Positions 1 through 6,207 of a stretch of DNA of 6,435 nt are shown piece after piece. The notes beneath the pieces are model-generated. The model did not search any database and was not told the origin of the DNA. It saw only the letters and a program-made list of their open reading frames with translations. The first letter of the stretch is position 1. Every line of letters starts with the position of its first letter. The translations under genes and the position numbers were made by a program. Source of the DNA: Paracoccaceae bacterium (GTDB taxonomy: Bacteria; Pseudomonadota; Alphaproteobacteria; Rhodobacterales; Rhodobacteraceae); contig JAESRD010000198.1 in NCBI GenBank assembly GCA_016764835.1, positions 1 through 6,435 on the forward strand, written 5' to 3'.

Positions 1-269
1 AGCAAAAGCTGAACCCGGCCCCCTCCGACCCCACATAAAAGATGATCTTTGCGTGGATGCCATGGGTCTTTATGTTCATGCTCGGCTCGTTCGCATCGGG
101 GCTGGTGCTCTACTGGATCACCAACAACACGATCACATTTACCCAGCAATATATCATCATGCGCAGCCACGGGCATAAGCCCGATGTGTTTGGCAATGTC
201 ATGGAAAGCTTCCGCCGAAAGAAAAAGCCAGAAGCGGCCAATAGCAGCAAGCCGCCAAAGGGCAAGTAA
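1..269 (+). pseudogene. yidC: Membrane protein insertase YidC, C-terminal part, interrupted by an in-frame TAA
   Basis: YidC inserts and folds inner-membrane proteins, alone or with SecYEG. Only the C-terminal end lies in the window, read from base 3. It begins QKLNPAPSDPT, meets a TAA stop at 36–38, and continues as KMIFAWMPWVFMFML and so on to the normal TAA at 267–269. Homologues I remember read DPTQKMIFAWMP here, so the stop replaces a glutamine codon (CAA to TAA is one C-to-T change). The part after the stop (75 residues from the ATG at 42) holds the last two membrane helices, the ITFTQQYIIMRSHGHKPD segment and a basic tail (RRKKKPE...PPKGK), all in good condition. I see no ribosome binding site before the ATG at 42, so reinitiation is doubtful. 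Loss of these helices should inactivate an essential protein, so sequence error, a second yidC copy or stop readthrough remain open. Gene identity is near certain; true pseudogene status is not. Confidence 0.88.
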
Positions 270-1019
270 ATGAAACTTGCAGCGCTTTGGCGGCACCCAA
301 TTAAAAGTTGCGGTCGCGAAGCGCTGCAAGCCGCCGCCCTGCGCGCCGGTGAAGCGCTGCCATGGGACAGGCACTGGGCGGTGCTGCATGATGTGTCAAA
401 ACATGATGCCAGCATGCCCGGCTGGGCCAAATGCCAGAACTTTATGCGCGGCGCGTCCACGCCCGGCCTTGCCGGTATCTGGGCCACGCTAGACGAGACC
501 CGTGCCCAGCTCACCCTGCGCCATGTTGACCTTGGCACGCATGTGTTCGCCCCCAATGACCCGGCCCAAGCGGCAGCGTTCTTCGACTGGATAGCCCCAC
601 TTTGTCCAGCGGGCCGCGCCCAGCCCAAAGCCATCGCCACCGCCCCCGGCCGCGGCATGACCGATAGCAGCGTCGCCGGTATCTCACTCATGAATATGGC
701 CTCGCACCGCGCCGTTGAGCGCCAGATCGGCCATGCCCTGTCGCCCGCCCGCTGGCGCGGCAACCTATGGCTTGAGGGCGCTCAGGCCTGGGCCGAGCAT
801 GATTGGATCGGCCGCGAGATCAAAATCGGCGGCGCTGTGCTACAAATCCGCAAGCGGATTGAACGCTGCATGCAAACCCATGCAAACCCAGATACCGGCA
901 AGCGCGACGCCGATATTCTTGGCGCGCTGGACCATTTTGGCCACCGTGATTTCGGCATGCAGGCAATCGTCTTGCAGTCTGGTACAATCACACTCGAAGA
1001 CGAGGCAATATTGCTATGA
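270..1019 (+). CDS. MOSC domain-containing protein (YcbX/mARC-like, without ferredoxin domain)
   Basis: A 249-residue protein with the two-part layout of this family. The N-terminal beta-barrel is at about residues 1–110 (opening LAALWRHPIKSCGREAL, the typical 'hPIKS' start), followed by the MOSC domain at about 115–245. The MOSC hallmarks are the R-W-R-G-N-L stretch (161–166), where the family has R-[FY]-R-x-N, and the conserved cysteine Cys200 in RIERCMQTHANPDTGKRD. MOSC proteins bind molybdenum cofactor or sulfur and act in sulfur transfer or reduction of N-hydroxylated compounds; the substrate cannot be told from sequence. There is no C-terminal 2Fe-2S domain of the YcbX kind. The ATG directly follows the yidC stop (TAAATG) and the gene ends in a 4-bp overlap with engB, so it is probably translated by coupling. 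This gene commonly sits between yidC and engB in Rhodobacteraceae. Confidence 0.9.
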   Translation: MKLAALWRHPIKSCGREALQAAALRAGEALPWDRHWAVLHDVSKHDASMPGWAKCQNFMRGASTPGLAGIWATLDETRAQLTLRHVDLGTHVFAPNDPAQAAAFFDWIAPLCPAGRAQPKAIATAPGRGMTDSSVAGISLMNMASHRAVERQIGHALSPARWRGNLWLEGAQAWAEHDWIGREIKIGGAVLQIRKRIERCMQTHANPDTGKRDADILGALDHFGHRDFGMQAIVLQSGTITLEDEAILL

Positions 1020-1669
1020 CCACTCTGCCCTTCCCCATCACCCAAGAACCCGAAGCCGATGAAAAAGAGGCAGGCCGCCTGCTCTTTGCCGGGCCAATTG
1101 ACTTTCTCAAAGGCGTCGTCGCTATGGACGGCTTGCCCGATGCTGACCGCCCCGAAGTTTGCTTCGCTGGCCGCTCCAATGTTGGCAAATCATCGCTGAT
1201 CAACGCGGTCACCGGGCGCAAAGCCCTGGCGCGGGCCTCCAACACGCCAGGCCGGACCCAAGAGATCAACTTTTTCACGCTGGCTGACAGCCACTACGTG
1301 GTCGATCTGCCCGGCTATGGCTATGCCAATGCGCCGGTTGCTGTGGTCGCCAAATGGCAAGCCTTGCTCAAAGCCTACCTGTCGGGCCGCGCCTCTTTGC
1401 GCCGCACATTCGTGTTGATAGATGCCCGCCACGGCGCAAAATCGGTCGATGAAGAGATCATGACCCTGTTGGACAAATCGGCCGTGACCTTCCAATGTGT
1501 CATGACCAAAACTGACAAGCTGAAAAAGGGCGATCTCGACAGGGCGCTGACCAATGTGCGCGCGGCCCTAGCCCGCCATCCGGCCGCCTTCCCCGAGATC
1601 ATCCTGACATCAGCCGAGACCGGCGAAGGCATTGCCACCCTGCGCTCGATTATCGCCCAGATCGGCTAG
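1016..1669 (+). CDS. engB: Ribosome biogenesis GTP-binding protein EngB (YihA/YsxC family)
   Basis: A 217-residue TrmE-Era-EngA-EngB-type GTPase needed for late assembly of the large ribosomal subunit. All five G motifs are visible: G1 GRSNVGKS (52–59), G2 threonine in NTPGRTQ (T78), G3 DLPGYG (97–102), G4 TKTDK (164–168) and G5 SAETG (199–203). The NTPGRTQEINFF and VDLPGYGYA stretches are typical of EngB rather than Era or Der. The N-terminal extension of about 45 residues before the G domain is of usual length for alphaproteobacteria. The ATG overlaps the TGA of the MOSC gene (ATGA, 1016–1019), which supports this start and coupled translation. argB begins 3 nt after the stop. No key residue is missing, so the gene looks functional. 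Confidence 0.96.
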   Translation: MTTLPFPITQEPEADEKEAGRLLFAGPIDFLKGVVAMDGLPDADRPEVCFAGRSNVGKSSLINAVTGRKALARASNTPGRTQEINFFTLADSHYVVDLPGYGYANAPVAVVAKWQALLKAYLSGRASLRRTFVLIDARHGAKSVDEEIMTLLDKSAVTFQCVMTKTDKLKKGDLDRALTNVRAALARHPAAFPEIILTSAETGEGIATLRSIIAQIG

Positions 1670-1672
1670 AGC

Positions 1673-2548
1673 ATGGCCAAAGGACAAGACATGGACAAGA
1701 ACTGGCTCGCCACTGCCCGCACGCTCTCCGAAGCCCTGCCCTATATGCAGCGCTATTCTGGCGCCGTGGTGGTGATCAAGTTTGGCGGCAACGCCATGGG
1801 CGATGACGCGGCCATGGCCAGCTTTGCCCGTGATGTCGTGCTCATGCGCCAAGTCGGCATGCACCCGATCGTGGTCCATGGCGGCGGCCCGATGATCAAC
1901 AAAATGCTCGACCGGCTGGGGATCAAATCCGAGTTTGTCCGCGGCAAACGGGTAACCGACGCGGCCACAATTGAAGTGGTTGAAATGGTGCTCAGCGGCC
2001 GGGTCAACAAGCGCATTGTGCAGGCGATCAACAACCAAGGCGGGCGCGCCGTTGGCCTGTCTGGCAAGGATGATAACCTTGTGACATGTGTGGCCGATGA
2101 CCCGGAGCTGGGCTTTGTCGGCAAGCCAGTGGCCCTCAATGTGCAAGTGCTGCGCGACCTGTTCGAGGCCGGCATAGTGCCTGTTGTCGCCCCGGTCGCC
2201 GCTGGCACCGGCGACGGCGAGACATTCAACGTCAACGGCGACACCATTGCCGGGGCCATCGCCGGGGCGCTGCAAGCAGACCGGCTGTTATTGCTCACCG
2301 ATGTATCGGGGGTCAAAGACGCCTCCGGCACCGTCGTCACCCAGCTATCACCGCAAGAAGTGCGCGCCATGATCACCAGCGGCGAGATCGCTGGCGGCAT
2401 GATCCCCAAGACCGAAACAGCACTTGCGGCGATAGACCAAGGCGTGCGCGCCGTGGTGATCATGGATGGCACCTTGCCCAATGCCGCGCTGCTGGAGCTG
2501 TTCACCGATAGCGGCGCGGGCACGCTCATCCGCCATGACGATAGCTGA
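1673..2548 (+). CDS. argB: Acetylglutamate kinase ArgB
   Basis: This enzyme phosphorylates N-acetyl-L-glutamate with ATP, the second step of arginine synthesis, in the cytoplasm. The 291-residue product has the amino-acid kinase fold with the expected motifs: VIKFGGNAM with phosphate-binding Lys36, [10 protein letters not shown] (67–76), the N-acetylglutamate-binding VRGKRVT (89–95), NVNGDT (186–191), [10 protein letters not shown] (207–216) and GGMIPK ending in catalytic-site Lys246. The N-terminal helix ([19 protein letters not shown]) is the type found in arginine-inhibited hexameric enzymes and absent from E. coli ArgB, so feedback inhibition by arginine is likely (inference). A second ATG at 1691 (residue 7) has the better ribosome binding site, AAAGGA at 1679–1684 with 6 nt spacing, and may be the real start. 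I keep 1673 because relatives often carry a few residues before this point. The 3' end overlaps the next gene by 14 bp. Confidence 0.96.
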   Translation: MAKGQDMDKNWLATARTLSEALPYMQRYSGAVVVIKFGGNAMGDDAAMASFARDVVLMRQVGMHPIVVHGGGPMINKMLDRLGIKSEFVRGKRVTDAATIEVVEMVLSGRVNKRIVQAINNQGGRAVGLSGKDDNLVTCVADDPELGFVGKPVALNVQVLRDLFEAGIVPVVAPVAAGTGDGETFNVNGDTIAGAIAGALQADRLLLLTDVSGVKDASGTVVTQLSPQEVRAMITSGEIAGGMIPKTETALAAIDQGVRAVVIMDGTLPNAALLELFTDSGAGTLIRHDDS

Positions 2549-3194
2549 TTGGGAGCAAATCGACGCGGCGCTAACCGGCAGCGCGCTGATGATATCAGGC
2601 GTGGCCCCCCTGCGCCCGGAAGACAATTTACCGCCACATCTGCGCTCAGTCATCCTGCTCTCGCCCGATGAGCCGGGCTTTTGGCCACAATACAGCGCCA
2701 GCGCAGAGGCCAATGACGGCGCGCCAGACCCGATAGACCGCTGGTCAACACGGGTCATTACCGCGCTCGCCAATGAGCTAAACGCCCAAGCCATTTTCCC
2801 GTTTGGCGGCCCGCCTTGGGCACCGTTTCAACGCTGGGCGCAGGCCTCTGGCCGGGCATGGGTCTCGCCAGTGGGCATGTTAGTGCATGATGTTTCGGGC
2901 CTGTTCATCTCGTTTCGCGGCGCATTGGCCCTGCCGCAAGCCGCGCCAAACCTGCGCCCCGGCCGCTCGCCGTGCAAACGCTGCGCCGCCCAGCCCTGCA
3001 AAACTGCTTGCCCGACCGAAGCGTTAACAAACATGGGCTATGACCTTGCCTCATGTCATGCTTATCTAGACACAGTACCCGGCGTTGATTGTCTGAGCCA
3101 AGGTTGCGCAGTGCGCCGCGCCTGCCCCGTCGGCCAAGCAAACCGTCTTACCGCGCATTCAGCGCATCATATGAAAGCGTTTCACGCCCCATGA
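2535..3194 (+). CDS. 4Fe-4S ferredoxin-type protein of unknown role
   Basis: A 219-residue protein whose last third carries two cysteine sets. The first is C147-x2-C150-x4-C155-x3-C159-P. The second is Cys174, then C186-x4-C191-x5-C197-P. The spacing and the proline after the last cysteine of each set suggest two 4Fe-4S clusters, slightly off the classical CxxCxxCxxxCP pattern. The N-terminal two thirds (about 1–140) contain an [14 protein letters not shown] stretch and the [14 protein letters not shown] segment and have no signal peptide or membrane helix, so the protein is probably cytoplasmic. The general look is like the C-terminal half of QueG-type iron-sulfur proteins, but I recognise no catalytic domain and assign no reaction. 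The ATG at 2535 lies inside the end of argB (14-bp overlap) and keeps the family-like opening [13 protein letters not shown]; an upstream start at 2466 would only add residues encoded within argB. Confidence 0.82.
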   Translation: MTIADWEQIDAALTGSALMISGVAPLRPEDNLPPHLRSVILLSPDEPGFWPQYSASAEANDGAPDPIDRWSTRVITALANELNAQAIFPFGGPPWAPFQRWAQASGRAWVSPVGMLVHDVSGLFISFRGALALPQAAPNLRPGRSPCKRCAAQPCKTACPTEALTNMGYDLASCHAYLDTVPGVDCLSQGCAVRRACPVGQANRLTAHSAHHMKAFHAP

Positions 3195-3694
3195 GCCTGA
3201 CCCTGATCCTGACCCGCCATGCCAAGTCTGACTGGAACAATGCGCTGGCTGACCAAGACCGCCCGCTCAATGGGCGCGGACGGGCCAATGCGCCGCTTAT
3301 TGGCGCGTGGCTGGCCGGGCATGGCCATGTGCCCGATCTGGTTATGTGTTCAAATGCCAGCCGAACCACCGAGACGCTGGCGCTGATTAGCCCGGCCTTT
3401 GCCGATGCCGCCCCGATACTTTGCCATCTGCCGTCGCTATATCATGCCTCAGCGACGCGCATTCTTGGCCTGATTCAGCGCTCTGAGGCGGCGGTGCTTA
3501 TGGTCGTTGGTCATAATCCCGGCATAGGCGAGTTGGCCCACCAGCTGGCCACCGCGCCGCCAAGCAACCCCGGCTTTAGCCGCTACCCGACAGCCGCCAC
3601 CACCGTGCTGCGCTTTGACGCCGCCATATGGGCCGATGTTAAGCCCGGCGCGGGTGAGGTTATTGGTTTCATCACCCCGCGCGAACTGAGCTAG
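3191..3694 (+). CDS. SixA-like histidine phosphatase (phosphoglycerate mutase superfamily)
   Basis: A small 167-residue member of the histidine phosphatase branch. The catalytic R-H pair is in LILTRHAKSDW (Arg9, His10 as phospho-acceptor). The second half of the site is visible as SNASRTTETL (Arg58) and VVGHNPGI (His108). This short form resembles E. coli SixA, which removes phosphate from histidine-containing phosphotransfer proteins, but the substrate here is unknown and many relatives act on small phosphate esters. The start ATG overlaps the TGA of the ferredoxin-like gene (ATGA, 3191–3194), which favours it over the longer frame from 3089. This is the last gene of the + strand cluster. 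It is followed at once by the convergent remains of aapP, with no recognisable terminator between them. All active-site residues are present. Confidence 0.9.
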   Translation: MSLTLILTRHAKSDWNNALADQDRPLNGRGRANAPLIGAWLAGHGHVPDLVMCSNASRTTETLALISPAFADAAPILCHLPSLYHASATRILGLIQRSEAAVLMVVGHNPGIGELAHQLATAPPSNPGFSRYPTAATTVLRFDAAIWADVKPGAGEVIGFITPRELS

Positions 3695-4181
3695 CGCAAA
3701 AGGCCCGAACAGATTGCAGGCTGTCAAAGAACTCTTCTGGCTCGTTTTCTTCAGCAATCTGACATTGGTCCATAAAGATAACCCAGTGCGCAACTTGGCG
3801 GGTAAAGCCCATCTCGTGGGTGACGCAGAGCATTGCCATACCCTCTTCGGCCAGCTCAATCATAGTGTTGAGCACCTCTTTGATCATCTCAGGGGCAAGC
3901 GCCGATGTCGGCTCGTCAAACAACGTAATCCGCGGCGTTATGCAAAGCGACCGCGCAATTGCCACACGCTGCTACTCTTAAAACCGGCTTATGCAGCGTG
4001 TGGGCGTTGACTTGCCCGAGCCCAACGGCCCGGCAATAACCATGCGCTCGCCCTCATAAACCATCGGGTTAATAGCCATGACCACGTGGAACGCACCAAA
4101 CCACTTGTTCATTCCAGTGACCTGAATGGCGATATTATCGGAAAGCCCAATGGCCGCAGTATTTATTGCAGTATTTGACAT
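3672..4181 (-). pseudogene. aapP: Remnant of amino-acid ABC transporter ATPase AapP
   Basis: AapP is the ATPase of the general L-amino-acid importer AapJQMP. The remnant starts at the ATG 4181 (MSNTAINTAA...), with an AAGGGA ribosome binding site 6 nt upstream, and reads MNKWFGAFHV, YEGERMVIAGPLGSGKST (Walker A, about 50–59) and RCISRF. Two in-frame stops follow, TAA (3980–3978) and TAG (3974–3972). The same frame then resumes at QRVAIARSL, DEPTSALAPEM (Walker B) and VTHEMGF. About 100 residues between RCI(N)R and QRVAIARS, including the Q-loop and the LSGGQ signature, are gone. The D-loop aspartate (usual ALDPEM) is alanine, and the usual MDQGQI reads MDQCQI. Recognisable similarity fades after FFDSLQS near 3711, and the frame runs into the 3' end of the phosphatase gene before a stop at 3674–3672. 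It cannot encode a working ATPase. The 3' border is approximate. Confidence 0.88.
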
Positions 4182-4451
4182 TAAATTTCCCTTGGCCACG
4201 GCCATGCTGGAACTCTTCTCTAAGCAGATTGAATAGCGGGACATGCTGAAGCAGATGGTGAAGAACAGCGTCACCATAAAGATCACACGCAACATCAGGT
4301 CAAAATTCGTGCCGGGTGGCAGGACATAATTGAGCCGCGATGGGGCGGTAAACAGCCCAAAAATCGGCGTCACGCCGCGGATTCCCTCGATGAATATGAT
4401 CGAGATTTTGTTGATGATAAGCAGGTCAGATTGCCGACCAAGGGCCACCAA
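4182..4451 (-). pseudogene. aapM: Remnant of amino-acid ABC permease AapM, fused to aapQ and internally deleted
   Basis: AapM is one of the two membrane permeases of the AapJQMP importer. What remains is about 90 codons of a protein normally some 400 residues long. The stretch VALGRQSDLL...ISIIFIEGIRGV...NYVLPPGTNFDLMLRVIFMVTLF corresponds to the permease domain just after its start. It is joined in frame near 4260–4265 to the family C-terminus, CFSMSRYSICLEK. The segment in between, which would hold the EAA loop contacting the ATPase, is missing. The 5' end is fused in frame to aapQ near 4446–4454. At the 3' end the frame passes without a stop into the aapP start (…A-K-G-N-L-M-S-N): codon 4184–4182 is TTA, one base from TAA, so the original stop was probably lost. 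Gene identity is inferred from remembered AapM sequences. Confidence 0.8.
4188..4193 (-). promoter_or_regulatory. Ribosome binding site of the aapP remnant
   Basis: On the minus strand AAGGGA is followed by 6 nt and the ATG at 4181. It lies within the last codons of aapM, as expected for a coupled operon, and fixes the ancestral aapP start. Confidence 0.6.
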
Positions 4452-4862
4452 GATCCACAGCGGCACGGTGCGAAAGCCCTCAGCATAAACTCTCATTCGT
4501 TTTGAGACAGCCCAGTTCTTGGACAGGCGCAAAACACCGGCAGTGACGCCAATGATTGTCGCTGACACACAGCCCAAGGCCGAAACAAGCAAAGTGTTGA
4601 AAATACCTAATTAAGCAGCCCGTCCGTGGCTGTTGCTATTGCCGTATTCCACCAACATTTGGCTAAATTCAAATCCCGCGCAAAGCCTAAGAAATCCTAA
4701 ATCGATTTCTTTACCCGGTAGGATGCGCGGTTATGGAGAATGTTGTTCACCAGCCAAAACATTGCCGCTAACAAAAATACCGATGCGACGGCCAGAATGG
4801 TCTGGTGATCGATGCCATGTATCATAGATCAGCCGGAACCCTTGGCCCGACTGATCGGTCAT
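4452..4862 (-). pseudogene. aapQ: Remnant of amino-acid ABC permease AapQ, frameshifted and 3'-truncated
   Basis: AapQ pairs with AapM in the membrane. The start survives as MTDQSGQGFRLIYDTWHRS at 4862–4806. The frame then slips near 4805–4809, where the first membrane helix continues as QTILAVASVFLLAAMFWLVNN in another phase. It slips back between about 4735 and 4709 to give EIDLGFL...QMLVEYGNSNSHGRAA. A TAA (4613–4611) sits where LVG would be expected (GRAA-stop-LG-IFNTLL). The permease domain then runs SALGCVSATIIGVTAGVLRLSKNW…YAEGFRTVP up to LWIL, where it jumps into aapM. The usual VPLLLWIL is shortened to VPLWIL. More than half of AapQ is missing. Order and strand match aapJ upstream, so this was once one operon. 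Confidence 0.82.
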
Positions 4863-4913
4863 TGCGACATCTGATCTTCTCGGCAAGAGCTGGTCTGGGG
4901 TCATGCCGGTTTG

Positions 4914-4957
4914 CCCGGCTGCACCCAAAACGTTCCCCGGCTCCGCCCAAAACGTTC
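4914..4957. repeat. Tandem 22-bp direct repeat, two copies
   Basis: Two adjacent 22-bp units (4914–4935 and 4936–4957) agree at 20 of 22 positions, differing only at unit positions 8 (g/c) and 10 (a/g). Each ends in CCCAAAACGTTC on the + strand. They lie between the aapJ stem-loop and the aapQ start. There is no sign that they are coding. Most likely this is a local duplication in non-selected DNA; a paired binding site is possible but unsupported. Confidence 0.85.
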
Positions 4958-4982
4958 ATTGTGCCAATTGATGTGCTTTATG

Positions 4983-5020
4983 TGAACAAGGCGCGGCCTT
5001 TTCGCGCCGCGCCTTGTTCA
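4983..5020 (-). promoter_or_regulatory. Stem-loop after aapJ (mRNA stabiliser or attenuating hairpin)
   Basis: A perfect inverted repeat: TGAACAAGGCGCGGC (4983–4997) pairs with GCCGCGCCTTGTTCA (5006–5020) around an 8-nt loop. It begins 7 nt after the aapJ TAA on the minus strand. There is no run of T after the stem in that direction, so it is a poor textbook terminator. In many ABC importers a hairpin at this place protects the binding-protein mRNA from 3' decay and lets the binding protein be made in excess over the permeases. That role is inferred here. With aapQMP destroyed it may now form the 3' end of a single-gene aapJ transcript. Some 120 bp (4863–4982) separates it from aapQ and holds only the tandem repeat. 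Confidence 0.75.
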
Positions 5021-5027
5021 AAAATGT

Positions 5028-6044
5028 TTAACGGAAGGGAGGCGAATACAGCAGCCCGCCTGCGGTCCATTGTGCGTTCAAGCCACGCGCCAAACCGATT
5101 GGAGTGTTCTCACCAATGTTGGTCTCAAACAGCTCACCGTAGTTGCCAACGGAAGAGATGATGTTCTGCGCCCAGTCAGCTTCAAGGTCCAAGATTGCGC
5201 CAAGCTCACCTTCGGTGCCCAAGAGACGGTTGATCTCTGGGTTGTTGGTGCCAGTCGACAGCTCAACAACATTAGCCGATGTCACGCCCAGCTCTTCAGC
5301 GGCGATCATGACGTTAAGCGTCCAGCGCACAATGTCGCTCCAGTCGTTGTCGCCATGGCGAACAACCGGACCGAGCGGCTCTTTAGAGATAGTCTCTGGC
5401 AAAACAACGTGGTCTTCCGGCGCTTCAAATGTCGCGCGTGTTGCGGCCAGACTGGAAATGTCGGTTGTGTAGACATCACATTCTCCCGCGAGATATTTCC
5501 GCTGGCCTTCAGCGTTGGACTCAACAAGTACAGGCTGGTAGTCGATATTATTGGAGCGGAAAAAATCCGCCAGATTCAATTCTGTTGTTGTGCCTGTCTG
5601 GATGCAAATGGCTGCATCATTCAAATCTTTGGCCGAAGATACGCCCAGCTCACGCGGCACCATAAAGCCCTGACCATCGTAATAAGCCACGCCAACAAAC
5701 TCAAACTTCAGATCAACGTCGCGGCTGAAAGTCCATGTTGTCTCACCTGAAAGGATGTCGATCTCGCCCGAAGCAAGCACTGTGAAACGCGACTGAACCG
5801 TGGTCTGAATAAAGTTGACCGCCATTGAATCGCCCAAAACCGCAGCAGCAACTGCGCGGCAAATACCGACATCGAAGCCTTCCCAAACGCCATTCGCGCT
5901 ACAAGCTGCAAAACCAACTAAGCCCTGAGACACGCCGCAATTCAGTGCGCCACGCGCTTGAACATCTTCAAGCGTACCAGCGCTAACAGCGCCAGCGGCC
6001 AAGCCAAAAATGGCCAATGCACCGAGAATTACGGACTTTTTCAT
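5028..6044 (-). CDS. aapJ: General amino-acid ABC transporter periplasmic binding protein AapJ (BztA/AapJ family)
   Basis: A complete 338-residue periplasmic solute-binding protein. Residues 1–22 form a signal peptide (MKK, hydrophobic core, cleavage after AVSA). The mature part reads GTLEDVQARGALNCGVSQGLVGFA, then GFDVGICRAVAAAVLGD (57–72), the ligand-site region TTWTFSRD (102–109), YYDGQGFMVP (121–130), QTGTTTELNLADFF (149–162), CDVYTTD (189–195) and SKEPLGP (220–226), ending in GENTPIGLARGLNAQW...YSPPFR. Length and motif order match AapJ/BztA, which deliver glutamate, glutamine and other L-amino acids to an AapQMP-type importer. The start at 6044 is preferred over 6101 because it gives the signal peptide and has AGGAAGAGG five nt upstream. 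The neighbouring permease and ATPase genes are wrecked, so any function needs a partner elsewhere. Residues 99–101 are SGE where I recall SRN or ARN in relatives, and 'GFAAPD' is GFAACS; both could touch ligand binding (inference). Confidence 0.94.
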   Translation of the reverse strand: MKKSVILGALAIFGLAAGAVSAGTLEDVQARGALNCGVSQGLVGFAACSANGVWEGFDVGICRAVAAAVLGDSMAVNFIQTTVQSRFTVLASGEIDILSGETTWTFSRDVDLKFEFVGVAYYDGQGFMVPRELGVSSAKDLNDAAICIQTGTTTELNLADFFRSNNIDYQPVLVESNAEGQRKYLAGECDVYTTDISSLAATRATFEAPEDHVVLPETISKEPLGPVVRHGDNDWSDIVRWTLNVMIAAEELGVTSANVVELSTGTNNPEINRLLGTEGELGAILDLEADWAQNIISSVGNYGELFETNIGENTPIGLARGLNAQWTAGGLLYSPPFR

Positions 6045-6049
6045 ATTTA

Positions 6050-6058
6050 CCTCTTCCT
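6050..6058 (-). promoter_or_regulatory. Strong ribosome binding site of aapJ
   Basis: On the minus strand AGGAAGAGG precedes the ATG at 6044 with a 5-nt gap. It is the best Shine-Dalgarno match in the window, fitting high expression of a binding protein, and it decides between the 6044 and 6101 starts. Confidence 0.75.
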
Positions 6059-6207
6059 GTGTTCCCATCCCCGAGTAGGGGCATAGGTGATAGTTACCCA
6101 TCCTACCCGAAGATGGGTTATTTCGTCCGAAGGCACGCTCGCCTTCGATATTCGTGCAAAGGCATGTTAGCCCTCGGTGCCATAGAGTGGGCGGATTCCC
6201 GCATAGA

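Noticed and set aside
36..38. TAA reassigned to glutamine.
   Set aside because: TAA ends yidC (267–269), aapJ and the ATP12-like gene at their natural ends, and no other TAA falls inside an intact gene here.
110..763. Long minus-strand open frame (217 codons) opposite yidC and the MOSC gene; similar ones lie opposite argB.
   Set aside because: Antisense shadows in GC-rich DNA. The + strand frames carry clear family motifs and the antisense products resemble nothing I know.
871..890. Exact 10-bp tandem repeat TGCAAACCCA x2 inside the MOSC gene, possible frameshift.
   Set aside because: The encoded CMQTHANPDTG has the family spacing around Cys200 and the frame stays open, so it is a chance repeat in normal coding sequence.
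3978..4592. A 204-codon minus-strand open frame that could be taken for a novel membrane protein.
   Set aside because: Its segments match AapQ, AapM and the start of AapP in order. It is a fusion of gene remnants, starts at an internal TTG, and ends at the TAA within aapP.
4593..5027. Plus-strand open frames in the aapQ/aapJ spacer (for example 4633–4827 and 4805–5161) as small genes.
   Set aside because: They lie antisense to aapQ remnants and the aapJ 3' end, have no ribosome binding site and no recognisable product.
6045..6101. Longer aapJ start at 6101 adding 19 residues.
   Set aside because: It would place a polar stretch before the signal peptide and has no ribosome binding site; the ATG at 6044 has AGGAAGAGG at ideal spacing.
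6160..6190. Possible sigma-54 promoter (TGGCAC on the minus strand upstream of aapJ).
   Set aside because: The GG and the next GC are 8 nt apart, not the required 10, and no TTGC element follows at the right place.
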